Below, piece by piece: positions 6,184 through 13,753 of a DNA stretch of 21,354 nucleotides (positions are counted from its first letter, which is position 1; every line of letters begins with the position of its first letter). The stretch covers positions 30,528 through 51,881 of the forward strand of contig HF972627.1 in assembly GCA_000432995.1 (NCBI GenBank), in the 5' to 3' direction. The notes beneath the pieces are model-generated. The model did no database searches. It had not been told where the DNA came from and was given only the letters and a program-made list of their open reading frames with translations. A program made the translations under genes and the position numbers. Source of the DNA: Clostridium sp. CAG:1013 (lineage in GTDB: Bacteria; Bacillota; Clostridia; Oscillospirales; Acutalibacteraceae).

Positions 6184-7914
6184 ATGGCCGGGATGAAGAT
6201 GCAACAGTCCTTTTCCGTAAAAAAATATATCAGCTGGATTTTCTTTGCCATCGTCTTTGTATTCGGTATTGCTTCGCTGATCTATTCGGGCTTTATGTCT
6301 TACTACTCGGCCAAAGCTGTCCTGAATGAGTTCACTGTCTCCATCCAAGACTATCTTGACAATCTGACGGATAATCTGCTGGTGGAACGGGATTTCAACC
6401 GCACCATTGTGGCGTCCGACCCCAATTTTACCCTGCTCTCCACCGAAGGCACCTCGGACGCGGCTCGATTGCCCCCTATCTATAACCTGAGGCAGATCAT
6501 CTATTATCACGACAGCACCTATTGCGTGAACATGTTTTCCGATTCCAAGAAGGATGAAGTCTACTATTTTCCCACCCTTTTCCCTTCGAAAAATATACTT
6601 CCCTATCGGGACGCATACCATCAAATCGCCAATAATGCCACAGAGGATTCCGCTGTCTTCGGCCAATGGTTTCATGAAGAAGTTGGGGATGAAGATTATT
6701 TGATCCTGCAGAATCAAAAGGGCAGAATGACCTTGTGCAGCATGTTCAGCCTGCAAAAATACACCAGCCAATTTCCCATTCCCTCCCTTACCGACAATTC
6801 CATCACCAGCATCTTCTCGCCAGATAAGATTATCAGCTCCAAGGAGGCTCTGGAAGAACGGGGTATTGGGCTAACAGATTTACAGGACGGCGTTGGAGCT
6901 TCCCATTTAGTTTTGCGCAACGGCAATCTGGTGCTCTCCTATTTCATTGAGGAATGTCAGACAGGCATCAGTGTGGTTACCCCCCTTTCAGAGTTTGTGC
7001 TTCTAGCCTCCGAACGCTTTGTGATGGCTGCTGTGTTCCTGCTTCTGACCGTATTGATGTTCGTGGCCTTTTACACCATTTCCAGCCGAATGATGCTGAT
7101 GCCGGTCCTCCAAATCTCCCACTTCTCCAAAGAGATCGAGAGAACCCATGACTATTCCATTTCCAAACCCAGCAGGTTCAAGGAAGTACAGGAGACCCAG
7201 GAAGCCCTGGTTTCTCTGGCGAAAACCATTTCCGAGCTGGAGACCGTCCGCCGAGCGGAAAAAGAAGAAAAGACCCACGCTCTTCTGCAATATTACCAGC
7301 TTCAGACCAGGTCGCACTTTTTTATCAACTGTCTGAAAAGCCTTTACGGCATGTTGGAGAACCGGCAGATCGACAAGATGAAGCTGATGATCATCGCATT
7401 TTCCAACCATCTGCGGTATTTATTCCACGACAACATTTCCACGGTTCCCCTATCCTATGAGCTTCGAGAAATCGAGGATTATTATCAGATTCTGTCTTTG
7501 GACTCGGGAAAAATCTTTCTGCTGGATGTGGACGTTGAGGAGAGCTTGAAGGAATATTCCGTACCGCCGTTGATCATTCAGAGTTTTCTGGAGAATTCCT
7601 TTAAATATAACGACGGTAAAAAAGGCATGGTGGTTTTCAGCGTAAAAATTCGCACTACCGTGGAGAACGATACCACCTTTCTGTGTATTCACATGCAGGA
7701 TAATGGCGAAGGTTATCCCAAGGAGGTACTGGACGCCATCAATCAGCGGGTAAAATATTCTTTTGAAGAGCACCATGTAGGCATCAACAATTTGAAACAT
7801 CGGCTCTCCATTTTGTACGGAGAAAATTATTCATTCGCCTTTTATAATCTTCCGTCTGGTGGAGCATGCTCCATTATTTCCATCCCGTTGGATCGAAAGG
7901 AGGGAAACCTGTGA
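6184..7914 (+). CDS. YesM-like membrane sensor histidine kinase
   Basis: A 576-residue kinase anchored in the membrane. TM1 is at about residues 14-38, an extracellular sensor region of about 240 residues follows, TM2 is at about 279-302, then a linker and coiled coil to about 365. The PF06580-type phosphoacceptor helix carries His378 in RSHFFINCLKSLYGM. The ATPase domain has the N-box Glu470/Asn471 (FLENSFKYN), the G1 box DNGEGYP, and HVGINNLKHRL near the end. The helix has T and S where relatives have the I and P of QINPHF or QIRPHF. AAAGGA at 6171-6176 supports the ATG at 6184. Its stop overlaps the regulator start by one base, so the two are translationally coupled. It probably senses a sugar or binding protein at the cell surface and phosphorylates the regulator. 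Confidence 0.93.
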   Translation: MAGMKMQQSFSVKKYISWIFFAIVFVFGIASLIYSGFMSYYSAKAVLNEFTVSIQDYLDNLTDNLLVERDFNRTIVASDPNFTLLSTEGTSDAARLPPIYNLRQIIYYHDSTYCVNMFSDSKKDEVYYFPTLFPSKNILPYRDAYHQIANNATEDSAVFGQWFHEEVGDEDYLILQNQKGRMTLCSMFSLQKYTSQFPIPSLTDNSITSIFSPDKIISSKEALEERGIGLTDLQDGVGASHLVLRNGNLVLSYFIEECQTGISVVTPLSEFVLLASERFVMAAVFLLLTVLMFVAFYTISSRMMLMPVLQISHFSKEIERTHDYSISKPSRFKEVQETQEALVSLAKTISELETVRRAEKEEKTHALLQYYQLQTRSHFFINCLKSLYGMLENRQIDKMKLMIIAFSNHLRYLFHDNISTVPLSYELREIEDYYQILSLDSGKIFLLDVDVEESLKEYSVPPLIIQSFLENSFKYNDGKKGMVVFSVKIRTTVENDTTFLCIHMQDNGEGYPKEVLDAINQRVKYSFEEHHVGINNLKHRLSILYGENYSFAFYNLPSGGACSIISIPLDRKEGNL

Positions 7915-9527
7915 TGAATCTTTTACTAGTGGACGATCAAACAAGTGTGTTGGACGGCATGCTTCATGGGATCGACTTTGAGTCCCTGGGCTATTCCAAG
8001 GTCTTTACTGCTTTGAACGCCGCGGATGCCATAAAGATCTGTGAAGAAAACGCCATCAAGGTGCTGGTCACAGATATCGAGATGCCCGGACAGTCGGGGA
8101 TCGAATTAAACGAGTACTTGCAGCAGCATTTTCCCAACATTATCCGGATCGTGATGACTTCTCACTCCAAGATCTCCTATGCCCAAAGCAGTCTAAGACT
8201 GGGATGTTTTGACTTTATCGTACAGCCCGCCCCCTATGAGGTCATCGCTCAGACCCTAAAAAGAGCCGCGGAAGCCTGGAATTTGAATTTCAATAACAGA
8301 AGGCTGATGGAGTATGGCGCTCTGTTTAAAAGCAACCCAAACGAGTTTTTGGCAAAGGCCATAGAAAATCTCTACGTGGGCACCTCAGATGAGATCGAAG
8401 AGAGCATGGAGCTTCTAAACAAAGCCGGATATTCCTTTACCATGGACAGCTTAATTCATCTCTTCTGGGTAGATGTCCACGCTTACACCCACAAGGAACC
8501 AGACTATCCCTCTCAGCGCTATCTGATGAGAATCATTAACGATGCGGTGCCTATTCTTTTCAACACAGATTCTCTAAACTACTTCATTGTCATGACTCCT
8601 TTCCGGATGTTCTCCATATTCATCATTGACGATGAAAGTCAAATTCTCCCCGTAGAAGAGAATCACCTAAAAGAATTTTTGCTATCTCTGCAAAAGAAGC
8701 TGGAAACTGAAAACATCACTCTTTACTTTTCAGATCCGGTGGAATATAAAAATATTCTTAAGGAAATCCACACTGCTACCCGGTGCATTGGAAACAATGT
8801 ATCCAGCAAGCCCGGAATTTTTAATACTTCCATCATTGAGACCCCGGCCCCGCAAACCAGTGCGGACACCTCCAACAGTCAAAAATACTGGGATTCCCTT
8901 CTGCGCACAGGTCAATACTCCATGCTAAAAAAAGAGATCCAACTTCATCTGGACAGGAATATCCTGGATAAACCCAACAGCCTGGAACTTCTAAAAAGAA
9001 CCCATCAGCAAATTGTCAATCTTTTTCTGATCTATTTTTACGAAAACAATGTGGAGGTCAGCTCCATCTTTTCCAAAGACTTCACCTATCAGGACTGCAT
9101 GGACAGCTTCTCCACCATTGACGCGGTGATGAAAACTGTGGATTTTCTCACCAATGCCCTAAAGGATTGCCAGAAAACAGAAGAGACGGAAGAGGATTAC
9201 GTCAGCCGAGCAAAAAGCTATGTCATTGACCATTACAACTCCGAATTGTCCATAAAAGAGATTGCGGACTTTGTCCACCTAAGCCCCGAATACCTTACAC
9301 GCCTTTTCAAAAAGGAAACAGGGGTCACTTTGAAGGACTATATCATCGAGTGCCGTATCTCTACGGCAAAAGACCTTTTGGCGAACTCTTCCCTATCCAT
9401 CAGCATGATTGCCTCAGAGGTGGGGTATCACAATTTCTCCTACTTTGCTTACCTTTTCAAAAAACTGGAACAGGTCACACCTCGAGAATATAGAAACAAA
9501 TTTGTAGAACAACCCTTCCAAGAGTGA
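7914..9527 (+). CDS. YesN-like response regulator, receiver domain plus AraC-type DNA-binding domain
   Basis: A 537-residue cytoplasmic regulator. The receiver domain (about 1-120) has the acidic pair Asp7/Asp8, phosphoacceptor Asp54 in VTDIEMPG, and Thr82/Ser83 at the switch position. The normally invariant Lys of the KP motif is Gln104 (FIVQPAP). A long middle region (about 130-425) has no recognised domain, as usual for YesN-type proteins. The C-terminus (about 428-530) is an AraC double helix-turn-helix: SIKEIADFVHLSPEYLTRLF and then SISMIASEVGYHNFSYFAYLF with the closing TPREYR. I start at ATG 7914, which overlaps the kinase stop as TGATG; GTG 7911 just before it is in frame and also suitably spaced from AAAGGAGGG (7896-7904). 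Likely targets: the divergent transport operon and nearby sugar genes. Confidence 0.93.
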   Translation: MNLLLVDDQTSVLDGMLHGIDFESLGYSKVFTALNAADAIKICEENAIKVLVTDIEMPGQSGIELNEYLQQHFPNIIRIVMTSHSKISYAQSSLRLGCFDFIVQPAPYEVIAQTLKRAAEAWNLNFNNRRLMEYGALFKSNPNEFLAKAIENLYVGTSDEIEESMELLNKAGYSFTMDSLIHLFWVDVHAYTHKEPDYPSQRYLMRIINDAVPILFNTDSLNYFIVMTPFRMFSIFIIDDESQILPVEENHLKEFLLSLQKKLETENITLYFSDPVEYKNILKEIHTATRCIGNNVSSKPGIFNTSIIETPAPQTSADTSNSQKYWDSLLRTGQYSMLKKEIQLHLDRNILDKPNSLELLKRTHQQIVNLFLIYFYENNVEVSSIFSKDFTYQDCMDSFSTIDAVMKTVDFLTNALKDCQKTEETEEDYVSRAKSYVIDHYNSELSIKEIADFVHLSPEYLTRLFKKETGVTLKDYIIECRISTAKDLLANSSLSISMIASEVGYHNFSYFAYLFKKLEQVTPREYRNKFVEQPFQE

Positions 9528-9554
9528 GTGCCAGAAGGGAAATATGAAAAATTC

Positions 9555-9594
9555 AAAAAATACCCGACGAGCAAACACTCATCGGGTATTTTTT
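9555..9594. terminator. Bidirectional intrinsic terminator between the regulator and the GHL6-like gene
   Basis: A 17-position stem with a single C/A mismatch (AAAAAATACCCGACGAG against CTCATCGGGTATTTTTT) and a six-base loop CAAACA at 9572-9577. The T-run on the plus strand and the matching A-run give a U-tail in both directions, so it ends the two-component operon (stop 9527) and the convergent minus-strand operon (stop 9671). Confidence 0.9.
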
Positions 9595-9670
9595 ATTCTA
9601 CACTGTTTTGTTTATCGCCCAGCCTTCCCTACTCTAGTTTCGGGAGAATTCCGGGTATGTTTTATTCCTT

Positions 9671-11635
9671 TTATTTCAGTTCCACGATAGCGTAACCATT
9701 GATCTCGGGAATGGTAACAGCGCCGTTCTTAATTTCCAACGGGATATTTTCCGGCACCAAGCGGGCTTCGGTGAACTTCCGAGGAATACTCACCTTCACA
9801 GTCACATTCCGCAGAACAGTACGTTCCTCGATGATATCAATAGTAGCGCTCTTGCGCACCGGCACGTAAGAAAGGATATGCAGATTGGTGCGGGATTTTT
9901 CCGGCTGATCCAGCACACTGATAGTCATAGTGGAAGGGCCGTCGTGGCGGACAATTCGCTCACCCAACAGCAGATCAATAGCGTTGGAAATCAGTTTCTT
10001 GCACCAGAAGGGGGCGTTTTTCCGGTACTGCTGGAAGATAGGGTGTTCAAAAAGAATCACGCCATCCTTTCGCAGCACTGCCGGATACACTTCTCCCTTA
10101 GCGGAAGGAGCATAACGGTGGGAACAGAAAACATCTCTGTCGAATTTGAAATAGGGATCCCGAGCCCACAGGATAGGCTCTGCATCGGTGGATTCCAAGG
10201 CTTCCCCCTGCATGTAGATGACATACTCGTTTTCCGGTTCCAGGCCTTCTGCCAGCTTGCCCTCGGCAATGAGAAAGTTGGGGTAAATGTCCCGGGGGCC
10301 TGTGGACCTGGCGCCGAAACAAGTGGGATATTTCCCATCCTTGTTTTGTCCGCCCTTGGCACAGGCGATCACCTTGCCGCCCTTGGCCACAAACTTTTCC
10401 AGTCTTTCCTGGAAATCATCGCTGACCACCAGATCGTCGGGCAGGATAATCAGTTTATAGCCGTCCAGATCCATTTCCGGATCAATGATGTCAAACTGAA
10501 TAGCCAGTTCGTCCAGCATCTGAGCAGCACCCATAATGCTGTCGGGGATCTTGAGTTCCGCTCGAGGAGATTCAGAAGTGACAACCGCCGCTTCCACCAC
10601 TGGCGTAGAGGGACGTGCCCACTCCTCCCGTTCCGCAAACTGACTGTACACTTTGCCAATAAGGCGGTAGGTGGCAGGATTCAGGGCGCCGTTGGGCTCC
10701 AGCTGGTCGCCGATCGAGGAAGCAAAGCCCAAGCTCAACATCCGGAAGCACTCAAACTCCAAAGCCGCGAGATTTTTCAGGCTGTGGAAATCGCCCCATT
10801 CGGTGTGGAATTTGCCGGTCATACCCATGCAGTCCTTGCCCAGTTTCCGAGCATAACGGGCAGTCACGGGAAAATGCAGGTATCCCCAGAGACCAGAAGG
10901 CAGACTTTCCAACTCAAAATGAGTGTAGGAGTCCACACTATTCTTGGTGCAGGGGCCCACATGGCCCGCATTATAGAAAATGGTGCAATCCTTGTTGTAC
11001 TGGCGAACCAGTTCGGTCATGTTCTTTTTGAACCGGTCCATAACGCTTTTGGCGAAATCTCTCACAGCTTCGTCATCAGTAGCGTCAATACCCAGCTCCT
11101 TCATTTCAGCCCGGCAGGAAGCACACAAACAGGGACGGATACCCACCATATCAAAGAACAGGCCGTCCAGTTCATCCCCTAGCAGCTCACAAACTTCAAT
11201 GGTCTGTTCCTTCAGGAAATCCCAATACCCGGTGTTGACGCACAGGGACTGGTCAAAGCCAGGTTCCGTGAGGGGATGGCCCTCATGGGAACCGTCTTTT
11301 TTCCGGATCAGCCATTCCGGATGAGTGGCCGCGCAGTGACGATCCCACTGAACTGTGATGTAGACCGGAGCGTTGACGCCCACTTTATGCAAAGCGCGCA
11401 CCTGGTCCACCAGAAGGTTTTTGTATTCCAGGTGGGGGTGGACCAGCTCCGGGAACTTTTTAGAGGGGTAATAGAGCCAGCCATGACAGCATCTGGCAAA
11501 AACAGTGACAGAGCTGATGCTGGCTTCCTTCACGGTTTTTGCGAACGCCTCTGGGTCAAAATTCGAACCCACACCGGGAATATACTCCGATGTGTGAAAA
11601 TCCAGATGAACCTGGCGGGGAGATAGCTGTTTCAT
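9671..11635 (-). CDS. Putative glycoside hydrolase: GHL6-like TIM barrel plus beta-galactosidase trimerisation-like domain
   Basis: A 654-residue protein without signal peptide. The N-terminal half looks like the hypothetical glycosyl-hydrolase GHL6 barrel: VHLDFHTSEYIPG at the start, VTVFARCCHGW, VYITVQWDRHCAATHPEW, and DGLFFDMVGI followed by the CLCASC cysteine cluster. From about residue 360 a Rossmann/GATase-like region (YKLIILPDDLVVSDDFQERL, then KGGKVIACAKGG) matches the beta-galactosidase trimerisation domain, and a beta-rich C-terminal domain closes the protein. The family is often labelled alpha-amylase-like or fucosidase-like without biochemical support, so I give no substrate. ATG 11635 is ten bases from AAAGGA; ATG 11644 is one base away, too close. 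It follows the six-hairpin gene by about 70 bp, presumably in one transcript. Confidence 0.82.
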   Translation of the reverse strand: MKQLSPRQVHLDFHTSEYIPGVGSNFDPEAFAKTVKEASISSVTVFARCCHGWLYYPSKKFPELVHPHLEYKNLLVDQVRALHKVGVNAPVYITVQWDRHCAATHPEWLIRKKDGSHEGHPLTEPGFDQSLCVNTGYWDFLKEQTIEVCELLGDELDGLFFDMVGIRPCLCASCRAEMKELGIDATDDEAVRDFAKSVMDRFKKNMTELVRQYNKDCTIFYNAGHVGPCTKNSVDSYTHFELESLPSGLWGYLHFPVTARYARKLGKDCMGMTGKFHTEWGDFHSLKNLAALEFECFRMLSLGFASSIGDQLEPNGALNPATYRLIGKVYSQFAEREEWARPSTPVVEAAVVTSESPRAELKIPDSIMGAAQMLDELAIQFDIIDPEMDLDGYKLIILPDDLVVSDDFQERLEKFVAKGGKVIACAKGGQNKDGKYPTCFGARSTGPRDIYPNFLIAEGKLAEGLEPENEYVIYMQGEALESTDAEPILWARDPYFKFDRDVFCSHRYAPSAKGEVYPAVLRKDGVILFEHPIFQQYRKNAPFWCKKLISNAIDLLLGERIVRHDGPSTMTISVLDQPEKSRTNLHILSYVPVRKSATIDIIEERTVLRNVTVKVSIPRKFTEARLVPENIPLEIKNGAVTIPEINGYAIVELK

Positions 11636-11658
11636 TTCTTTCATTTCCTTTCTTTATC

Positions 11659-11702
11659 GCGGGGGAAATCCCGCCTTTATTTAAAAGAGCTTTCACGCTC
11701 TC
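11659..11702 (-). other. Two small stem-loops between the paired hydrolase genes
   Basis: AGAGC/GCTCT with a six-base loop followed by TTTTAAAT on the minus strand (11686-11701), and GCGGG/CCCGC (11659-11674) just upstream of the next ribosome binding site. The first could cause weak termination or RNA processing; the second could affect access to the downstream start. Evidence is structural only. Confidence 0.35.
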
Positions 11703-13472
11703 TTAAAGCATGGGAATGACTTCAGCAAGAGCTAAAAGATTGCTGGTCTCAGACCAACAGCTGCCATGGAAAACACCGCCCACACAGCGATCCGTTTCCC
11801 AATCGGACATATTCACTCGTTCACAGATAAAGCCCTGGGGCAGACGATGAGCCTCTAACTGATCCGGGCTGCCTTTCTCCCGATCTTCCGGCAGCAGATC
11901 CCAATCATAGATGGGATCGTTGTTTGTGGACATATATTGGCCGATGGTCAGGGCAATATCTTTTACAAGTTCCAGATACAGAGGGTTCTGCGTCCACTGC
12001 CACAGTTTCAAAAGACTGTCCCCGGACAAGGTGCAGATCCCAGGAGCGGAATGCTTGTTCTGCAAGTTGGCAAACACGCTGCCCACCGTTTTCATGTGGT
12101 GCCGTCCAAACTCACTTTCAGGGGGGAACTGATAATTGTAACTTACCACCCAACTGCTGCAATAATGGGCGCATTCTTCAGCGTACTTCAACCATTTTTT
12201 ACTGCCGGTAACTTCGTATAGGACCACAAAGCTCTCCAGCAAACCGAAACCGCTTTCGCTGTCGACACATTGCAGGATCTCCCCTGGTCCTCCTGTGGTA
12301 TACCCTTTCCTCAGATGCTGCTGGTAGTAATTCTCCGCGCTTTCCTCCGCGGTCTCCAGATATTTCTGGTCACCGAAAAAGGCATAGGATTTTGCCAAAC
12401 CAGCAGGTGCGATCCCGGCGCTTGTGGATCCTCCCACACAGATCTCTCCTGTGTGGACATCCACGAACTGGCCAAACTGACCGTATGTTTTCCAGAGTCT
12501 CACGAAACCGTCCGCCGTTTTCCTAGCTCCTTCCCGGAACTCCTCTGGGATCTCCTTGTTTCTTTCCTGCATCAGCGCGAAATGTTTGAAGAGGAAGTAC
12601 AAAACATCTGCCGATTTCCGGATCAAATGCCAGTGATCCGCGCCAGGCTGCTGAAAAGCGTCCCCGTAAGTTTTCCCCTCAGCGTCCACGATCCCGTGGA
12701 AAAATCCGCTTTCACACTGGGTGGAAAACAGGAAGGAAAGCGTACGCATTTCACGTTCCCACTCCTGCTCCCCGCCTAATTTCATGAGAGCGTATCCACT
12801 CATGGCGCCTCCGGTCCATCCGGGCTGCCAAACCTGAAAGCGGGATTTGTCAGTTCCCACCATGTAGAATCCAGGATCCTCCAGCCAATTCATGGTGTTG
12901 AATTTTTCCTTCTGGATCTCAAACTGCTCATCAAAGGGCAGAACCTGGGGGCGTTGGCAATCCAGCTCCATTACTTTGCGGTTTTCAAAAAACACCCGAT
13001 AATATTCTGCCAGGTCATCACAGGGAAAATCCAGCACCTTGCAGGGAATGTCCCCAGGAAGATCCTCCCACGGCTCTGGGTTATGGTACATATGGGGCCA
13101 CCGGTAAATGCTTTCCCGCTTGGCAGGCCAAGTGAGCCGGATACATCCTTCTTCATAGGCCAGGCCAATGTTTTTCCCTTGGATCTGCTGAACGGTGAAT
13201 ACCAGAATCCCCCTCTTTTGCGCAGGAGAAAAAACACCTACGCACGGGGTTGCTGCGTCACCAGTGGTAACTTCTATTTTTCCACTTCCATCTGGTTCCA
13301 GTCTGGGAACGTCGGTGATGGTTACCGGCATCTCCACTTGAGCATCCTCTAAAGTGAATTTCGGCGGATACTCATAGGGGCGCACCTGAAACTGGTTTCC
13401 CGCATAACAACATGCGGGGATAAATACGTAAAGATCTTTGTCTGCTGGCGTTCTCACACACTTTACTGCCAT
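11703..13472 (-). CDS. Putative (alpha/alpha)6 six-hairpin glycosidase-like protein of unknown specificity
   Basis: About 589 residues, no signal peptide or membrane segment. I do not recognise the family. The N-terminal 190 residues look beta-rich (FIPACCYAG, YEYPPKFTLED, TGDAATPCVGVFSP). From about residue 200 to the end there are repeated helix pairs and aromatic/Gly turns typical of a six-hairpin toroid: FQVWQPGWTGGAMSGYALMK, SGFFHGIVDAEG, ADHWHLIRKSADVLYFLFKH, YGQFGQFVDVHTGE, SGFGLLESFVVLYEVTG. Candidate acidic catalytic residues lie in these turns but cannot be assigned. ATG 13547 would add 25 residues, but a candidate promoter would start transcription almost at that codon, so I prefer ATG 13472, which has GGTGA five bases upstream. 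It is followed by the GHL6-like gene, suggesting a shared substrate. A polysaccharide lyase or epimerase is also possible. Confidence 0.75.
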   Translation of the reverse strand: MAVKCVRTPADKDLYVFIPACCYAGNQFQVRPYEYPPKFTLEDAQVEMPVTITDVPRLEPDGSGKIEVTTGDAATPCVGVFSPAQKRGILVFTVQQIQGKNIGLAYEEGCIRLTWPAKRESIYRWPHMYHNPEPWEDLPGDIPCKVLDFPCDDLAEYYRVFFENRKVMELDCQRPQVLPFDEQFEIQKEKFNTMNWLEDPGFYMVGTDKSRFQVWQPGWTGGAMSGYALMKLGGEQEWEREMRTLSFLFSTQCESGFFHGIVDAEGKTYGDAFQQPGADHWHLIRKSADVLYFLFKHFALMQERNKEIPEEFREGARKTADGFVRLWKTYGQFGQFVDVHTGEICVGGSTSAGIAPAGLAKSYAFFGDQKYLETAEESAENYYQQHLRKGYTTGGPGEILQCVDSESGFGLLESFVVLYEVTGSKKWLKYAEECAHYCSSWVVSYNYQFPPESEFGRHHMKTVGSVFANLQNKHSAPGICTLSGDSLLKLWQWTQNPLYLELVKDIALTIGQYMSTNNDPIYDWDLLPEDREKGSPDQLEAHRLPQGFICERVNMSDWETDRCVGGVFHGSCWSETSNLLALAEVIPML

Positions 13473-13549
13473 GTTGATCACCCATTTGCTGCTTTGAATA
13501 TGGTAAAACAAGTCATGTAAGCGAATCGTATCGCATATGGCTCGCATGT

Positions 13550-13578
13550 AATTTACACCAAATGCCCGGGTAAAGCAA
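13550..13578 (-). promoter_or_regulatory. Candidate promoter of the six-hairpin/GHL6 operon
   Basis: On the minus strand TTGCTT (13573-13578), 17 bp spacer, TAAATT (13550-13555). Predicted start near 13543, giving a leader of about 70 nt to ATG 13472. The hexamers are moderate matches. Confidence 0.4.
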
Positions 13579-13669
13579 GCTTTTTTTATTCACTCTAAAC
13601 TTAATTATTTCTTACGATCTCCACCCCTTAATCCAGCCCGCTTTTCTTCCCCATTATCAGCTCCCCCAT

Positions 13670-13698
13670 TTGACAACCCCCTCCCTTCGTGCTATATT
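13670..13698 (+). promoter_or_regulatory. Strong sigma-A promoter of the Tet(M)-like GTPase gene
   Basis: TTGACA (13670-13675), 17 bp spacer, TATATT (13693-13698). Predicted start near 13705 leaves a leader of about 50 nt, far shorter than the attenuator leader of tet(M). No leader peptide or regulatory hairpin is seen. Confidence 0.75.
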
Positions 13699-13741
13699 GA
13701 GGCATATATTTACATATAATCACAGTAAAAAACGGCAGAAC

Positions 13742-13747
13742 GAGGGG
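13742..13747 (+). promoter_or_regulatory. Ribosome binding site that decides the TTG start of the Tet(M)-like gene
   Basis: GAGGGG six bases before TTG 13754. The next in-frame ATG (13766) is 18 bases away, and the long-ORF ATG at 13668-13670 lies in the -35 region. Confidence 0.65.
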
Positions 13748-13753
13748 ATATAT

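Noticed and set aside
9878..11182. 434-codon plus-strand open frame
   Set aside because: Antisense to the GHL6-like gene, whose protein has recognisable domains; the plus-strand product has none.
13670..13753. Longer N-terminus for the Tet(M)-like GTPase beginning at an upstream ATG
   Set aside because: That ATG overlaps the -35 of a strong promoter, so it would not be in the mRNA; the extra 28 residues have no counterpart in the family, and TTG 13754 has its own ribosome binding site.
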